A stretch of 64,000 nt of DNA from Odoribacter sp. Z80 (GTDB lineage Bacteria; Bacteroidota; Bacteroidia; Bacteroidales; Marinifilaceae): NCBI RefSeq assembly GCF_009935865.1, contig NZ_QWEL01000011.1, positions 43,841 to 107,840 of the forward strand, given 5' to 3'. Of the stretch, positions 17,796 through 27,045 are shown one piece after another. How positions within the stretch are numbered: the first letter of the stretch is position 1; the number at the start of each line of letters is the position of its first letter. The notes below the pieces were generated by a model. The model was not told the DNA's origin and did no database searches. It saw nothing but the letters and a program-made list of their open reading frames with translations. A program made the position numbers and the translations under genes.

Positions 17796-19826
17796 TTAAA
17801 TTTCCAGAAGTTTATCTACAACATGCAGCACACCATTAGAACCTTGTCGGTTACTTTTTTCCAGTATAATATTGGCTCTGTTAGCACGCGGTGTTTCCAA
17901 AATACAATTCTCCCAGGAACCTTTTAACAGACGAGTAGAACCATCCATCATCGTGATAACACCTTCAGAGAAACCATCAGTATATAAACGGCTCCCTGAG
18001 ACTATACATTTCGTCAACAACTTGGCAGCCTCCTCCTCCTCCATGGTCGCAACATTTATGTTGCTGTTGCTAAAAGCATCATTTGTCGGCGCAAAAACCG
18101 TGTAACGGATAACACCGGTCTTATCCAGCAAATCCACACGGTCTGCTTTTTCTATCAATGTCTTAAAAGTACTCAGGTCATCGTCCTTAGCAATATATTT
18201 CCGAAACAGCAATTCAGTAGAATCGGTATTCAGCAAATGATTAAAAATTCCGTCCACTTCAAACAACGCACCATTATCTGCAACCCACGCCGCTTCTGGA
18301 GAGGTCAAATGTACTTCTTTGCCCTTAAAATCTTTGAATACAGGCGTACCACTCTCTACTTCACACAAAATATCTCCAAAAGCACCCGGATAATAACGGT
18401 GTTCAAACTGGCCTTCATTCAAATCCGCCATCAATACGCCGGCATTCAAACGCATAACCAACGTATCCAGATATTCCGGCTCGTATCCGTCAATTCCTTT
18501 CTCCTCTCCTTCTCCATTATCCCACGCTTTAGAATCATCAGCCTGTATCAAAACAATACGGGAGCTGTGCTGATAAGAATTATCCACACCAAACCACCCA
18601 TCCGTAACAACGGATTTCCGCTCAATCAGTTTTGCCCATTCTTTATAACGTTTATTTTTAATCAGATATCCCGCCTTTACGCTGGTAAACAAAGGAATAT
18701 CAGGCACCTTGTTTATTTTATAAATCATACTGTTGGAACTAAAAATAGCTCCCACATACATGCTGGCAATATCATTCTTTAAAGTTAAAAAATCTCCGGC
18801 ATAAGACCTCCAATAAGGCATATTCCGGGCAATATCGCTTAACCCCCAGACATAGGGCGTATTTGCCGACACAATAGCCTTAAGGAAAGGAACAACCAGT
18901 TCATTCGGCACAGAATCAAAAGACACCAGCAAGTCCGGAGTAAAATAAGGCTCAAAAAAAGTTCTCATAGCCTCATCCGTAGGCAAAAATGCTGTATTAA
19001 AGAAATCCTCATCAGCAATATTCAGAGATTGTCCACTTCCTGTTTTCTCCGTTACATTATAAAACTTTATTAAAGTGGTGTCCACTTTATCATTTTCAAT
19101 ACCAACCGTGGTATATCCACTGAAACGGTCGAACCATTTGTTAATGACGGAAAGTTGCGGGTCAGCAGCAATGGCTTCATCCATACGCGGAGCAAGCATC
19201 AACGGACCATCCAGCACATGGACAACTCCGTTGGAAGTCGGAATATCACGGTCCGTAACAGATACCGGAACATTCTCTACCATAAAATCCCCCGGTTCAA
19301 CCCCCATCATTTTACGGTAATCATCACCTCTGACTGACAAATAAGAAGAAGTAAACAAACGAATATGTTTGGACGGATGAGCCTTCCCTGATGTACGGGT
19401 ATCCTTCTTCACACCCAAAGCATACTGAGAAGGGGTCTTGTCCCAGTCATCCGAATATTCATAATACTTCTCCAAATCATAGTAATAAACCATTCCCAAC
19501 ATAAAATGATAATTGATAAAATCAATCATTTTACGCTCCGGCATATTAGCCACAGTCCATCCGTTCTCATCCAGCCATTTCTGCACATCTTCATCTTTAG
19601 GCGCAAAACAGGTATATAAACCGGACTGGCTTAATGTCCGCTCCAAATCCGCACGCCGGATCATCTGCAAAAACAATTCAAATCCGCCTTTATTCTCCAA
19701 CACCTGCGTAACACTCATTCCGATAGAGGCATCATTCACCTTATTATAGTGGTCGTCGAACTCCTCCCGGCAACTGCCGAAGAGAAGCACCACCCCACAT
19801 ATCCATAACAGAAGCTTTGTATTCAT
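17796..19826 (-). CDS. Multi-FAS1 (fasciclin) surface lipoprotein
   Basis: A 676-residue lipoprotein with signal ending LLFGSC and then REEFDD, an acidic tail like surface-export signals. A FAS1 unit at about 30-210 contains SGLYTCFAPKDEDVQKWL and SNGVVHVLDGPLM. A divergent middle unit begins near 220 (FFNTAFLPTDEAMRTFF). The C-terminal unit at about 545-676 is the most canonical (GVIRYTVFAPTNDAFSN ... GSNGVLHVVDKLLEI). FAS1 domains mediate adhesion and occur next to SusC/D pairs in Bacteroidota, where their role is not well defined. It lies 20 bp after the discoidin-like lipoprotein and 11 bp before SusC. Confidence 0.88.
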   Translation of the reverse strand: MNTKLLLWICGVVLLFGSCREEFDDHYNKVNDASIGMSVTQVLENKGGFELFLQMIRRADLERTLSQSGLYTCFAPKDEDVQKWLDENGWTVANMPERKMIDFINYHFMLGMVYYYDLEKYYEYSDDWDKTPSQYALGVKKDTRTSGKAHPSKHIRLFTSSYLSVRGDDYRKMMGVEPGDFMVENVPVSVTDRDIPTSNGVVHVLDGPLMLAPRMDEAIAADPQLSVINKWFDRFSGYTTVGIENDKVDTTLIKFYNVTEKTGSGQSLNIADEDFFNTAFLPTDEAMRTFFEPYFTPDLLVSFDSVPNELVVPFLKAIVSANTPYVWGLSDIARNMPYWRSYAGDFLTLKNDIASMYVGAIFSSNSMIYKINKVPDIPLFTSVKAGYLIKNKRYKEWAKLIERKSVVTDGWFGVDNSYQHSSRIVLIQADDSKAWDNGEGEEKGIDGYEPEYLDTLVMRLNAGVLMADLNEGQFEHRYYPGAFGDILCEVESGTPVFKDFKGKEVHLTSPEAAWVADNGALFEVDGIFNHLLNTDSTELLFRKYIAKDDDLSTFKTLIEKADRVDLLDKTGVIRYTVFAPTNDAFSNSNINVATMEEEEAAKLLTKCIVSGSRLYTDGFSEGVITMMDGSTRLLKGSWENCILETPRANRANIILEKSNRQGSNGVLHVVDKLLEI

Positions 19827-19846
19827 ATAGATTTGATTAGATTTAA

Positions 19847-20965
19847 TTATTCATCAACAACATCCGAACCATAAAAATTCAGAGTAGCAAAACCGGCGCA
19901 TAGCTTATCACCACCATCCGAACCGCAAGGTGTTACAAACATCATCTTGATATACCGGTAAGTCACCACATCAGGGAATTCAAAAATCTGTTCAGCCTGA
20001 CTGACAGCCACATCGAAGGCATGAAACAATGACCATTGTTTTTCGTCAGACGGAGTAGCAGAAATATTATTACCATAAATTTCCACTCCCCTCAGTAATT
20101 GAGAAGATTTACGCTGTTGGATACCTACTTTCTCCAATTTTTTCTTGGCTCCTAAATCCAGAATAAACCAATGGGGGTAGTCAGGTTTGCCTCCTTGCCA
20201 CTGACTATGCCAGATTGTATTGGGATCATCATCCAAAAGATTGGTCACAGGAGAATCATTGTTCTGCGAAGAATAGGACATTACCCGCCATTTGCTGCGG
20301 TCCAGTCTTCCTGCCTCCTTCTTATAGAAATCCAATACTTTCCGATCAGATTCATTACCGTTTTCATCCACCACACTGGCATATACTTTAATACTTTGAG
20401 AACCACTTATCGAAGAGCCGATTTTCACAAACTGTCTTCCGGAAGTATAAGCACCGGCCACCACCTCTTCTTTATAAGTATTCCCATTCAGATCCGTATA
20501 GGTCAGCTCCACATAAAAAGTTTCATTATAATTGTTCTCCCAAATAACATTTATACCGGAAAAATCCACGCCAAGGCTGACACGGCCATAAAACAGATTC
20601 ACCGTAGATTCCAAAGCCGAAGCCATGATCTCTACCGGTTCAGAAGCTTTGCCCTCCGTATTATAAACCAAAAAACGGAAATAATAAGGACTATTGTCGG
20701 CAATACCCTCTATCACTTGCTGAGTCAACCCACCCTTGGTAAGGCAACGGTGCACAACTCCATCTTTATCCACATAAGAAATTTCTACATAAGCCAGATT
20801 GTTCATCTGGGGATTATCCCACTGAAAGAGAATTGACCCGTTGGCAGCGGTATAAGTCACATTCGACACCGGCGCCACTTTAGCCTCTCCGGTATTGTCA
20901 TCCTTGCAAGCAAAAAACGACAATAACAGGATTAAAATTGCAATACTGCGCATAAATGATCTCAT
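19847..20965 (-). CDS. DUF4959/DUF5126/DUF5000-type lipoprotein with C-terminal discoidin (F5/8 C)-like domain
   Basis: A 372-residue lipoprotein, first gene of the long minus-strand operon. The signal ends LSFFAC with KDDNTGE after it. Residues 35-130 form a fibronectin-like unit (VSNVTYTAANGSILFQWDNP) as in DUF4959. Residues 130-225 form a second beta-sandwich (FGVDF-type, GINVIWENNYNETFYVELTY) as in DUF5126. Residues 230-372 form a galactose-binding/discoidin-like domain (VTNLLDDDPNTIWHSQWQGG ... PHWFILDLGAKKKLEKVGI). Such proteins accompany SusC/D pairs and probably bind glycans at the surface. The alternative start MRSIAIL is 12 bp further in. Confidence 0.85.
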   Translation of the reverse strand: MRSFMRSIAILILLLSFFACKDDNTGEAKVAPVSNVTYTAANGSILFQWDNPQMNNLAYVEISYVDKDGVVHRCLTKGGLTQQVIEGIADNSPYYFRFLVYNTEGKASEPVEIMASALESTVNLFYGRVSLGVDFSGINVIWENNYNETFYVELTYTDLNGNTYKEEVVAGAYTSGRQFVKIGSSISGSQSIKVYASVVDENGNESDRKVLDFYKKEAGRLDRSKWRVMSYSSQNNDSPVTNLLDDDPNTIWHSQWQGGKPDYPHWFILDLGAKKKLEKVGIQQRKSSQLLRGVEIYGNNISATPSDEKQWSLFHAFDVAVSQAEQIFEFPDVVTYRYIKMMFVTPCGSDGGDKLCAGFATLNFYGSDVVDE

Positions 20966-21156
20966 TACTATAGTTTATTAACGATTTATATTTAATAGAA
21001 TTTTTGTACACCTCCGCATTGTCCGGAAAAAATCCTTAAGACAATTCTAAAATATTTAATTTTTGTTTAAATCCTGGTTTCACAAACGATTCCGGGAGTA
21101 ATTTAAATGACCCGGATTTATTACAAACACGCTATAAATTTACTATATATTCTGAG

Positions 21157-21164
21157 CAAAAGTA
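21157..21164 (-). promoter_or_regulatory. Possible -7 element of the SusC/D operon
   Basis: Reads TACTTTTG on the minus strand, matching TAnnTTTG. No TTTG is present 19-21 nt upstream, so it is a partial match only, possibly used with an alternative sigma factor or an activator. Confidence 0.35.
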
Positions 21165-21384
21165 ACTAACAAAAACGAATAATTAGCGATTTTGTCCAAA
21201 AAATATTCCCCTATTTCCGTTTTTTTCACACTCTCTCCTCATTCTGAGAAAAATACATCTTAAAATTTAACACTATATGTATTGTTTTTTTATCGTTAAA
21301 ATAAGTTATATTTTGTTATTTGTTTTATTTTTTAAATTCTTTTCTAATATTCCTTTTTCATTTCCGTCTTTCCTCTTTTAAAGT

Positions 21385-21392
21385 TATCTTTG
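21385..21392 (+). promoter_or_regulatory. -7 element upstream of flippase gene
   Basis: TATCTTTG, a perfect TAnnTTTG, 22 bp before the ATG at 21415. The -33 region (about 21361) is T-rich but has no exact TTTG. A transcript starting here would have a leader of under 20 nt, common for this phylum. Confidence 0.6.
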
Positions 21393-21414
21393 CCGGAACT
21401 TCAAAACAAGAAAT

Positions 21415-22920
21415 ATGGCAGGAGTAAAAAGTCTGGCTAAAGACACAGCCATTTACGGTATGAGCAGCATCGTCGGAAAATTCCTGAACTGGTGTCTCAC
21501 ACCCCTTTACACCTATTTACTCGTTCCCGAAGCTTACGGACTCGTTGTCAATTATTATTCCTGGATTGGCTTAATGCTGGTGTTGCTTACATACGGACTG
21601 GAAACCGGCTTTTTCCGTTTTGCCAACGACCCTGCAAAAGGAAAACCGCAAACCGTATATTCCACCTGTATGACTTCCTTAGGAAGTACAACATTGTTAT
21701 TTCTCGGCATAATATTCTTGTGCTTCACCCCGCTTACCCGGGCTTTGCATTGCGAACAAAATCCCGAATACCTGGTTCTGGTAGCCCTGATCATCTGTTT
21801 TGACGTTTTCAGTGCCCTTCCCTTTGCTCACCTGCGTTTTTGCCAACGCCCGCTTCGGTTTGCCTTTCTTAAATTGTTCAATATTGCACTAACCATCGGA
21901 TTAAATCTATTTTTTCTGGTCCTGTGCCCCATGATAGCCAAACACGCACCTCAATGGATTTCATGGTTTTACAACCCAACCTACGGAGCCGGTTACATCC
22001 TGGTGTCCAATGCAATAGCTTCTTTTATTCTGCTATTGACACTCCTGCCGGAAATTTTCCGCATCCACTGGAATTTCCGGTTTGACTTACTAAAAGAAAT
22101 CCTAAGGTACTCTTTCCCTTTGTTAGTGCTCGGTCTGGCCGGAACGATGAACCAGAATCTGGATAAATTACTGTTCCCATACCTTTTCTCCGACCAGACA
22201 ACAGCCATGGACCAACTGGGCATATACGGAGCTAACGCGAAAATTGCAGTCGTTATGATTATGTTCACTCAAGCTTTCCGCTACGCTTACGAACCTTTCA
22301 TCTTTGCAAAGAACAAGGGAGAAGATAAACGGAGCACTTATGCCCTGGCCATGAAATTTTTCATTATCGTCGACCTTTTCATTTTTCTGGCAGTAATGTT
22401 CTTCTTGGATATCCTTCGATATTTTATTGATCCCGGTTATTTTGCCGGTCTGAAAGTAGTACCCGTTATCATGCTGGCCGAATTATTTTCCGGCATTTTC
22501 TTCAATCTTTCCCTGTGGTATAAATTAACGGACCGCACTTCCTGGGGAGTTTACTTCTCCCTGATCGGTTTAGCCATCATTGTGACTGTGAACATCATCT
22601 GGGTTCCCCGCTTCGGCTACATTGCCTGTGCCTGGGCTGCCTTTGCCTGTTATTTGGTCATGATGGTCTTATCCTGGCTTATCGGGCAACATTATTACCC
22701 CATCAATTACAATCTCCGTTCCATCGGTAAATATACGGTCCTGGCCCTGTTGCTGTACGGGATTGCCTTCTGGGTACACATCGACCATATTGTACTCCGG
22801 TTGGGGTTCCGGACCATCCTGTTAGGGATCTATCTTTTTTATTTAGTTAAACACGACCTTCCGTTAAGTGAAATTCCAGGCATAAACCGTTTTTTCAAAC
22901 CCCAAAAACAATCCCTGTAG
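21415..22920 (+). CDS. Polysaccharide/lipid-linked oligosaccharide flippase (MATE/MVF-like, Wzx type)
   Basis: A 501-residue integral membrane protein with about 12-14 hydrophobic segments. The N-terminus (GVKSLAKDTAIYGMSSIVGK) is typical of the polysaccharide biosynthesis export family, with basic residues before the first helix, and GLETGFFRF follows in helix 2-3. Such proteins flip undecaprenyl-linked sugars across the inner membrane. In Bacteroidales, members of this kind located outside glycan operons are often orphan flippases. It stands alone, divergent from the SusC/D operon and convergent with the cobalamin adenosyltransferase gene. Its substrate cannot be inferred from position. Confidence 0.88.
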   Translation: MAGVKSLAKDTAIYGMSSIVGKFLNWCLTPLYTYLLVPEAYGLVVNYYSWIGLMLVLLTYGLETGFFRFANDPAKGKPQTVYSTCMTSLGSTTLLFLGIIFLCFTPLTRALHCEQNPEYLVLVALIICFDVFSALPFAHLRFCQRPLRFAFLKLFNIALTIGLNLFFLVLCPMIAKHAPQWISWFYNPTYGAGYILVSNAIASFILLLTLLPEIFRIHWNFRFDLLKEILRYSFPLLVLGLAGTMNQNLDKLLFPYLFSDQTTAMDQLGIYGANAKIAVVMIMFTQAFRYAYEPFIFAKNKGEDKRSTYALAMKFFIIVDLFIFLAVMFFLDILRYFIDPGYFAGLKVVPVIMLAELFSGIFFNLSLWYKLTDRTSWGVYFSLIGLAIIVTVNIIWVPRFGYIACAWAAFACYLVMMVLSWLIGQHYYPINYNLRSIGKYTVLALLLYGIAFWVHIDHIVLRLGFRTILLGIYLFYLVKHDLPLSEIPGINRFFKPQKQSL

Positions 22921-22966
22921 TCCCTTCTTCTTGTACTGCCCCTGGAATTTATCCTGTCCCCGATGC

Positions 22967-23527
22967 TCACTCATCATGCCGGCCGGGAATCCATTTTTTT
23001 TCTTCCACCTGCTGGTCATGGGACAGTTTCCGCGATAGCATAAACAAATAATCCGACAACCGGTTCATATATTTTACTACCAATTCGTCAACTTCCGCCT
23101 CTCCCGTTAAATCCAGAATACGGCGTTCGGCCCTCCGGCAAACTGTACGGGCAATATGGCAAAAAGAAACAAGCTGATTTCCTCCGGGCAGCACAAAATA
23201 TTTTAGCGGAGGGACCTGTGCCTCCATCCGGTCGATTGCTTCTTCCAATTTTTGAATATCGGATTCCCGGATTTCCAACCGTATCTTTACCTGGTCAGCC
23301 TGAGGTGCAGTAGCCAAATATCCCCCCACATCAAACAGGCGCGACTGAATCTCAACCAATTCCCCGGCCACCAAAGGGTCTACCGGATAAGACCGGATCA
23401 TCCCCAAATAACTATTCAACTCATCCACTGTCCCGTAAGATTCCAAACGAATACTATTTTTAGGAACCCGGACGCCTCCGATTAAAGAAGTCATTCCTTT
23501 ATCTCCGGTTTTCGTATAAATTTTCAT
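22967..23527 (-). CDS. PduO-type ATP:cob(I)alamin adenosyltransferase
   Basis: 186 residues, the usual length. The N-terminal ATP-binding motif KIYTKTGDKGMTSLIGG, the SYGTVDELNSYLG segment and the C-terminal RRAERR ... NRLSDYLFMLSR are diagnostic of the PduO/MMAB family. The enzyme transfers adenosine from ATP to cob(I)alamin to make adenosylcobalamin, the cofactor of methylmalonyl-CoA mutase in the succinate-propionate pathway used by many Bacteroidales. It is 13 bp downstream of an unidentified gene and the two are probably cotranscribed. Confidence 0.95.
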   Translation of the reverse strand: MKIYTKTGDKGMTSLIGGVRVPKNSIRLESYGTVDELNSYLGMIRSYPVDPLVAGELVEIQSRLFDVGGYLATAPQADQVKIRLEIRESDIQKLEEAIDRMEAQVPPLKYFVLPGGNQLVSFCHIARTVCRRAERRILDLTGEAEVDELVVKYMNRLSDYLFMLSRKLSHDQQVEEKKWIPGRHDE

Positions 23528-23540
23528 ATATATTTACATC

Positions 23541-24113
23541 TTAAATCATCAAATTATATTTTCCCGGCTGAATCTTTTCATCGAAAAGAAGCAGTCCATA
23601 CCACATCATGTCAACGGAAACAGTAGCCTTATCCCGGTATTGCCGCCATAACCTTCCATTAAAGGAATCTTTATAAATATCGGCAATCACCATGTATTTC
23701 GGTTTGTTTGACAACATCTCCCCAAATGAGAACTCAACCGGCAATATCTCGCTGGTTTTCCGGCCCAGGCAGATAAAATCAGCAACCGGTAACTCTTCCA
23801 ATACATTACTTTTCATATATACTTCAGGATTCGTATGCTTCAAATAATCCACTAACATTTCCGCATTCCGTCCGATGCAAACAACACGATGAACACGGAA
23901 ATATCGGATCAAACGGGACAACAAACGAAACACCTTCCGTTCACGACGCCCCGGAAAATTCATCTTTATCCCTGTTTCGGGATAGGTAAATTGTTTTCCC
24001 TTATCCCGAAGCACATTCAGTATGAAATAAAACATAAAAGGAGAATGTACACCATATCCTCTTTTATGCCGGAAACGCACTGCATGCTTTAACCGTTCTT
24101 TCAAATAGCTCAT
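23541..24113 (-). CDS. Conserved protein of unknown function, possibly a degenerate SAM-methyltransferase-like fold
   Basis: 190 residues counted from MSYLKERLK; the ATG two codons earlier is less likely. The N-terminal pattern FRHKRGYGVHSPFMFYFILN, with its R-x-GxGVHSPF core, also occurs in Bacteroidales proteins annotated as class I methyltransferases. Here only a weak Rossmann-like centre follows (HRVVCIGRNAEMLVDYLK ... VADFICLGR), with no clear glycine-rich SAM loop. No signal peptide or membrane segment is seen. It is upstream of, and probably cotranscribed with, the cobalamin adenosyltransferase. Function is not assigned. Confidence 0.7.
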   Translation of the reverse strand: MSYLKERLKHAVRFRHKRGYGVHSPFMFYFILNVLRDKGKQFTYPETGIKMNFPGRRERKVFRLLSRLIRYFRVHRVVCIGRNAEMLVDYLKHTNPEVYMKSNVLEELPVADFICLGRKTSEILPVEFSFGEMLSNKPKYMVIADIYKDSFNGRLWRQYRDKATVSVDMMWYGLLLFDEKIQPGKYNLMI

Positions 24114-24215
24114 AATCAAACACTATTTATAAACAGCATCTCATCCTTTATTCAGGAATCTTTTCAACGAAAATAAAAAAGATATATATAAATACCAAAA
24201 TTCATTTGCCTCTGT

Positions 24216-24248
24216 TTTGTCCTGCTTTATCCGTTTTTATTATCTTTG
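24216..24248 (+). promoter_or_regulatory. Consensus promoter of recG
   Basis: TTTG at 24216-24219, 21 bp spacer, TATCTTTG at 24241-24248. The ATG of recG follows only 8 bp after the -7 element, so the transcript would be nearly leaderless. Confidence 0.75.
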
Positions 24249-24256
24249 TTACACTT

Positions 24257-26356
24257 ATGGAATTATCAGGTCTGAACATAAAATTCCTGCCGGGCGTGGG
24301 AGAAAAAAAAGCTGCTGTATTATTGGAAGAACTGGGCATACAGAGCTATGAAGATATGCTGTATCATGTTCCCTATAAATACATTGACCGTTCCAGAATC
24401 TACACCATCAGCGAACTGACCGGCCGTCTCCCTTACATCCAGGTTAAAGCTAAAATCAAAGACCTGAAAAGCGTCGGAACCGGCAAAAGCCAGCGTATGA
24501 CGGCCATAGCTTACGACGATACGGGAACAATAGAACTGATTTGGTTTAAAGGATTCAAATATCTTCCCGGACAATTGGCTCCCGACGTGGAATACCTTAT
24601 TTTTGGCCAACCTTCCGAATTCAATCACAGACTGAACATTGTCCATCCGGAAATAGATAAATTTGAAAAAGCTTCTCCCCTTTTAGTCGGTTTCCAGGCC
24701 ATATATCCCACAACGGAGAAAATGAAAAAAGCCTTTCTGAATTCAAAAGCAATCGGCAAAATTCAGGATACCATTTTTAAAACCATTCAGGGGAAAATTT
24801 CGGAAACCTTACCGGCATGGTTCATCCAGCAACACAAATTCATGTTTCTGCATGAAGCGCTTTACAACATTCATTTTCCAACCTCTCCGGAAATGTTGAA
24901 GGAAGCTGTTTTCCGGCTTAAATTCGAAGAGTTGTTTTACATCCAACTGAATATCCTTAAACTGAAATACAAACGGAAAACTTATTTTCAGGGGCATGTT
25001 TTCCAAAATATAGGTACCTATTTTAATACGTTTTACCAGCAATATCTTCCGTTCGAACTAACCAATGCCCAAAAACGGGTGATTAAGGAAATTCGTCGGG
25101 ACTGCGGTAGCGGCAAACAAATGAACCGCCTGTTGCAGGGAGATGTTGGCAGTGGCAAAACACTGGTGGCCCTCATGTGTATGCTGATATCATTGGACAA
25201 TTGTTGCCAAACCTGCCTGATGGCACCGACAGAAATTCTGGCTACCCAGCATTACGACACCATCAGCCACCTGCTTGAAGGTATGAATATCAAAGTTGCC
25301 CTGCTAACCGGCTCTACCCGTAAAAAAGAACGGGAAGAAATCCATCAGGGCCTCCGTGACGGCTCCCTTCAAATACTCATCGGCACCCATGCTTTACTGG
25401 AAGACGTCGTCACTTTCCAAAACATCGGATTGGTGATCATCGACGAACAACATCGCTTCGGAGTAGCCCAAAGAGCCCGGCTATGGCAAAAGAACAAGGT
25501 ACCTCCCCATATACTGGTCATGACTGCCACCCCTATTCCGCGTACCCTGGCGATGACACTCTACGGTGACTTAGACGTTTCGGTAATAGACGAACTGCCC
25601 CCGGGACGGAAACCCATTACCACATTGCATACTTACGACCGGAAACGCATGGATGTATTCCAATTCATTGAAAAAGAACTGAAAAAAGGACGTCAGGCGT
25701 ATGTGGTATATCCTTTAATTTCTGAATCTGAAAAATTTGATTTCCGGGACCTCGAAGCCGGTTTTGAACAATTAAACAATTACTTTTTGCCCAAAGGCTA
25801 CAAAGTCGGAATGGTACACGGTAAAATGAAGCCGGCAGAAAAAGATTTTGAAATGAAACGCTTTCTGACAGCCGAAACCAAAATTCTGGTCTCTACAACT
25901 GTCATCGAAGTTGGTGTAAACGTACCCAATGCATCACTCATGGTCATAGAAAGCGCCGAACGTTTTGGCCTTTCCCAGCTCCATCAATTGCGGGGACGTG
26001 TAGGACGGGGAGCAGATCAGTCTTATTGTATTTTAATGACTCCTTACAAAATCTCCAATGATTCCCGCAAACGCATTGAAACCATGACCTCCACCAATGA
26101 TGGTTTTGAAATTGCCGAAGCAGACTTGAAACTTCGCGGTCCCGGCGATATTGAAGGAACTCAGCAAAGCGGACTCACCTGCAGCCTGAAAATAGCTCAT
26201 TTAGGAAAAGACATCCTCATTCTGAACGAAGCTTCCCGGATAGCCAATGAAATATTAGCCAGCGACCCCGAACTGCAAAACGAACAGAACCAACTTTTTG
26301 CTACTCAGATCAAACGGCTTTTCAAAACCCGCATTACGTGGAGGTACATCAGTTAA
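24257..26356 (+). CDS. recG: ATP-dependent DNA helicase RecG
   Basis: 699 residues from MELSGLNIKFLPGVGEKKA; the longer frame from 24206 would place the promoter inside the gene and add a non-homologous tail. Order: helical and OB-fold wedge domain (about 1-235, with YHVPYKYIDRS and the OB region VKAKIKDLK), helicase motif I GDVGSGKT, motif Ia APTEILA, motif II DEQH followed by RFGVAQR, motif III TATPIPRT, then motifs IV-VI (VVYPLISESE, GRVGRGADQSYC) and the C-terminal TRG region. RecG remodels stalled replication forks and Holliday junctions. It is a single gene, convergent with the DUF3332 gene with only 5 bp between stops. Confidence 0.97.
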   Translation: MELSGLNIKFLPGVGEKKAAVLLEELGIQSYEDMLYHVPYKYIDRSRIYTISELTGRLPYIQVKAKIKDLKSVGTGKSQRMTAIAYDDTGTIELIWFKGFKYLPGQLAPDVEYLIFGQPSEFNHRLNIVHPEIDKFEKASPLLVGFQAIYPTTEKMKKAFLNSKAIGKIQDTIFKTIQGKISETLPAWFIQQHKFMFLHEALYNIHFPTSPEMLKEAVFRLKFEELFYIQLNILKLKYKRKTYFQGHVFQNIGTYFNTFYQQYLPFELTNAQKRVIKEIRRDCGSGKQMNRLLQGDVGSGKTLVALMCMLISLDNCCQTCLMAPTEILATQHYDTISHLLEGMNIKVALLTGSTRKKEREEIHQGLRDGSLQILIGTHALLEDVVTFQNIGLVIIDEQHRFGVAQRARLWQKNKVPPHILVMTATPIPRTLAMTLYGDLDVSVIDELPPGRKPITTLHTYDRKRMDVFQFIEKELKKGRQAYVVYPLISESEKFDFRDLEAGFEQLNNYFLPKGYKVGMVHGKMKPAEKDFEMKRFLTAETKILVSTTVIEVGVNVPNASLMVIESAERFGLSQLHQLRGRVGRGADQSYCILMTPYKISNDSRKRIETMTSTNDGFEIAEADLKLRGPGDIEGTQQSGLTCSLKIAHLGKDILILNEASRIANEILASDPELQNEQNQLFATQIKRLFKTRITWRYIS

Positions 26357-26361
26357 AAGCA

Positions 26362-26937
26362 TTAAAAGTTTTCGGATTTCACTGCTAAAGCTTCTGCCAT
26401 CTCCGGTTCAATGCAACCCAGGGTATGTTTGTCAAATACCAGAGTCTTCTGTTCCGGCAAATAAGCAAATACTTTTTTCCCTTTCAGTTCCACGACTTTC
26501 ACTTTGTTTTCTCCCTCCATCTGATACCAGGCTTTTTCTTCCGGGAAATACCGGAAAGCTACCTGGCGTCCGCCATTTTCTTCTGCTACTACCAGGTTAT
26601 TCCGGGTTTTAATTACCTGGTAAGTAAGGCCATTGTGAACCAGTCTTGTTTCTTCCCGCTGACCGTCTTTCATTGTAATAGGATTCCGGCCTCCCCACCA
26701 TTCGATAGAGTTAAATATCAAACCGTCGCCTAAGATACAAATTTCATAAACCGGAAGAATACACATACCGAGAAATACCAGTTCATTCACAAATTTCTTC
26801 TGGGAAACCCGGCCATTCCAGTCGTGCAATTTACTTGTCAAACGGAAAGGACCGTAACATCCGGTGGCCATAAATCCCATCGTTCCAACTAAAGCAATAA
26901 CCATTGCCTTTGTAATCATTTTTTTCATCTTGTTCAT
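26362..26937 (-). CDS. DUF3332-family lipoprotein
   Basis: 191 residues. The signal peptide ends MATGC, followed by YGPFRLTSKLHDWNGRVSQKK and two hydrophobic stretches (FVNELVFLGMCILPVYEICI and DGLIFNSIEWWGGRNP), the signature of DUF3332. The C-terminal half is a soluble domain with GRQVAFRYFPEEKAWY. The function of the family is not known. The gene is monocistronic, between recG and the aspA terminator. The start could also be the Met at residue 4. Confidence 0.85.
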   Translation of the reverse strand: MNKMKKMITKAMVIALVGTMGFMATGCYGPFRLTSKLHDWNGRVSQKKFVNELVFLGMCILPVYEICILGDGLIFNSIEWWGGRNPITMKDGQREETRLVHNGLTYQVIKTRNNLVVAEENGGRQVAFRYFPEEKAWYQMEGENKVKVVELKGKKVFAYLPEQKTLVFDKHTLGCIEPEMAEALAVKSENF

Positions 26938-27045
26938 TTTTAATTCATTATTATTACTCTCTTTCCTTTCTACGCTATGAAATTAAAAATGATTAGAAAT
27001 TTGCCGGAAAATTCCCGGATATTTCCCCTCTCACCCCTAAAAAAA

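Larger units (their letters stand above)
20966..21414. other. Divergent intergenic region before the SusC/D operon and the flippase gene
   Basis: 449 bp, very A+T rich, without an open frame that looks coding. It must hold the start signals of both neighbours. A TAnnTTTG element for each is listed separately. No regulator gene (SusR-like, anti-sigma or hybrid two-component) is adjacent, so control of the operon is not evident. If the element at 21157-21164 is used, the operon has a leader of about 185 nt, long enough for a regulatory RNA structure or an antisense RNA, but I see no convincing strong hairpin. Confidence 0.6.
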
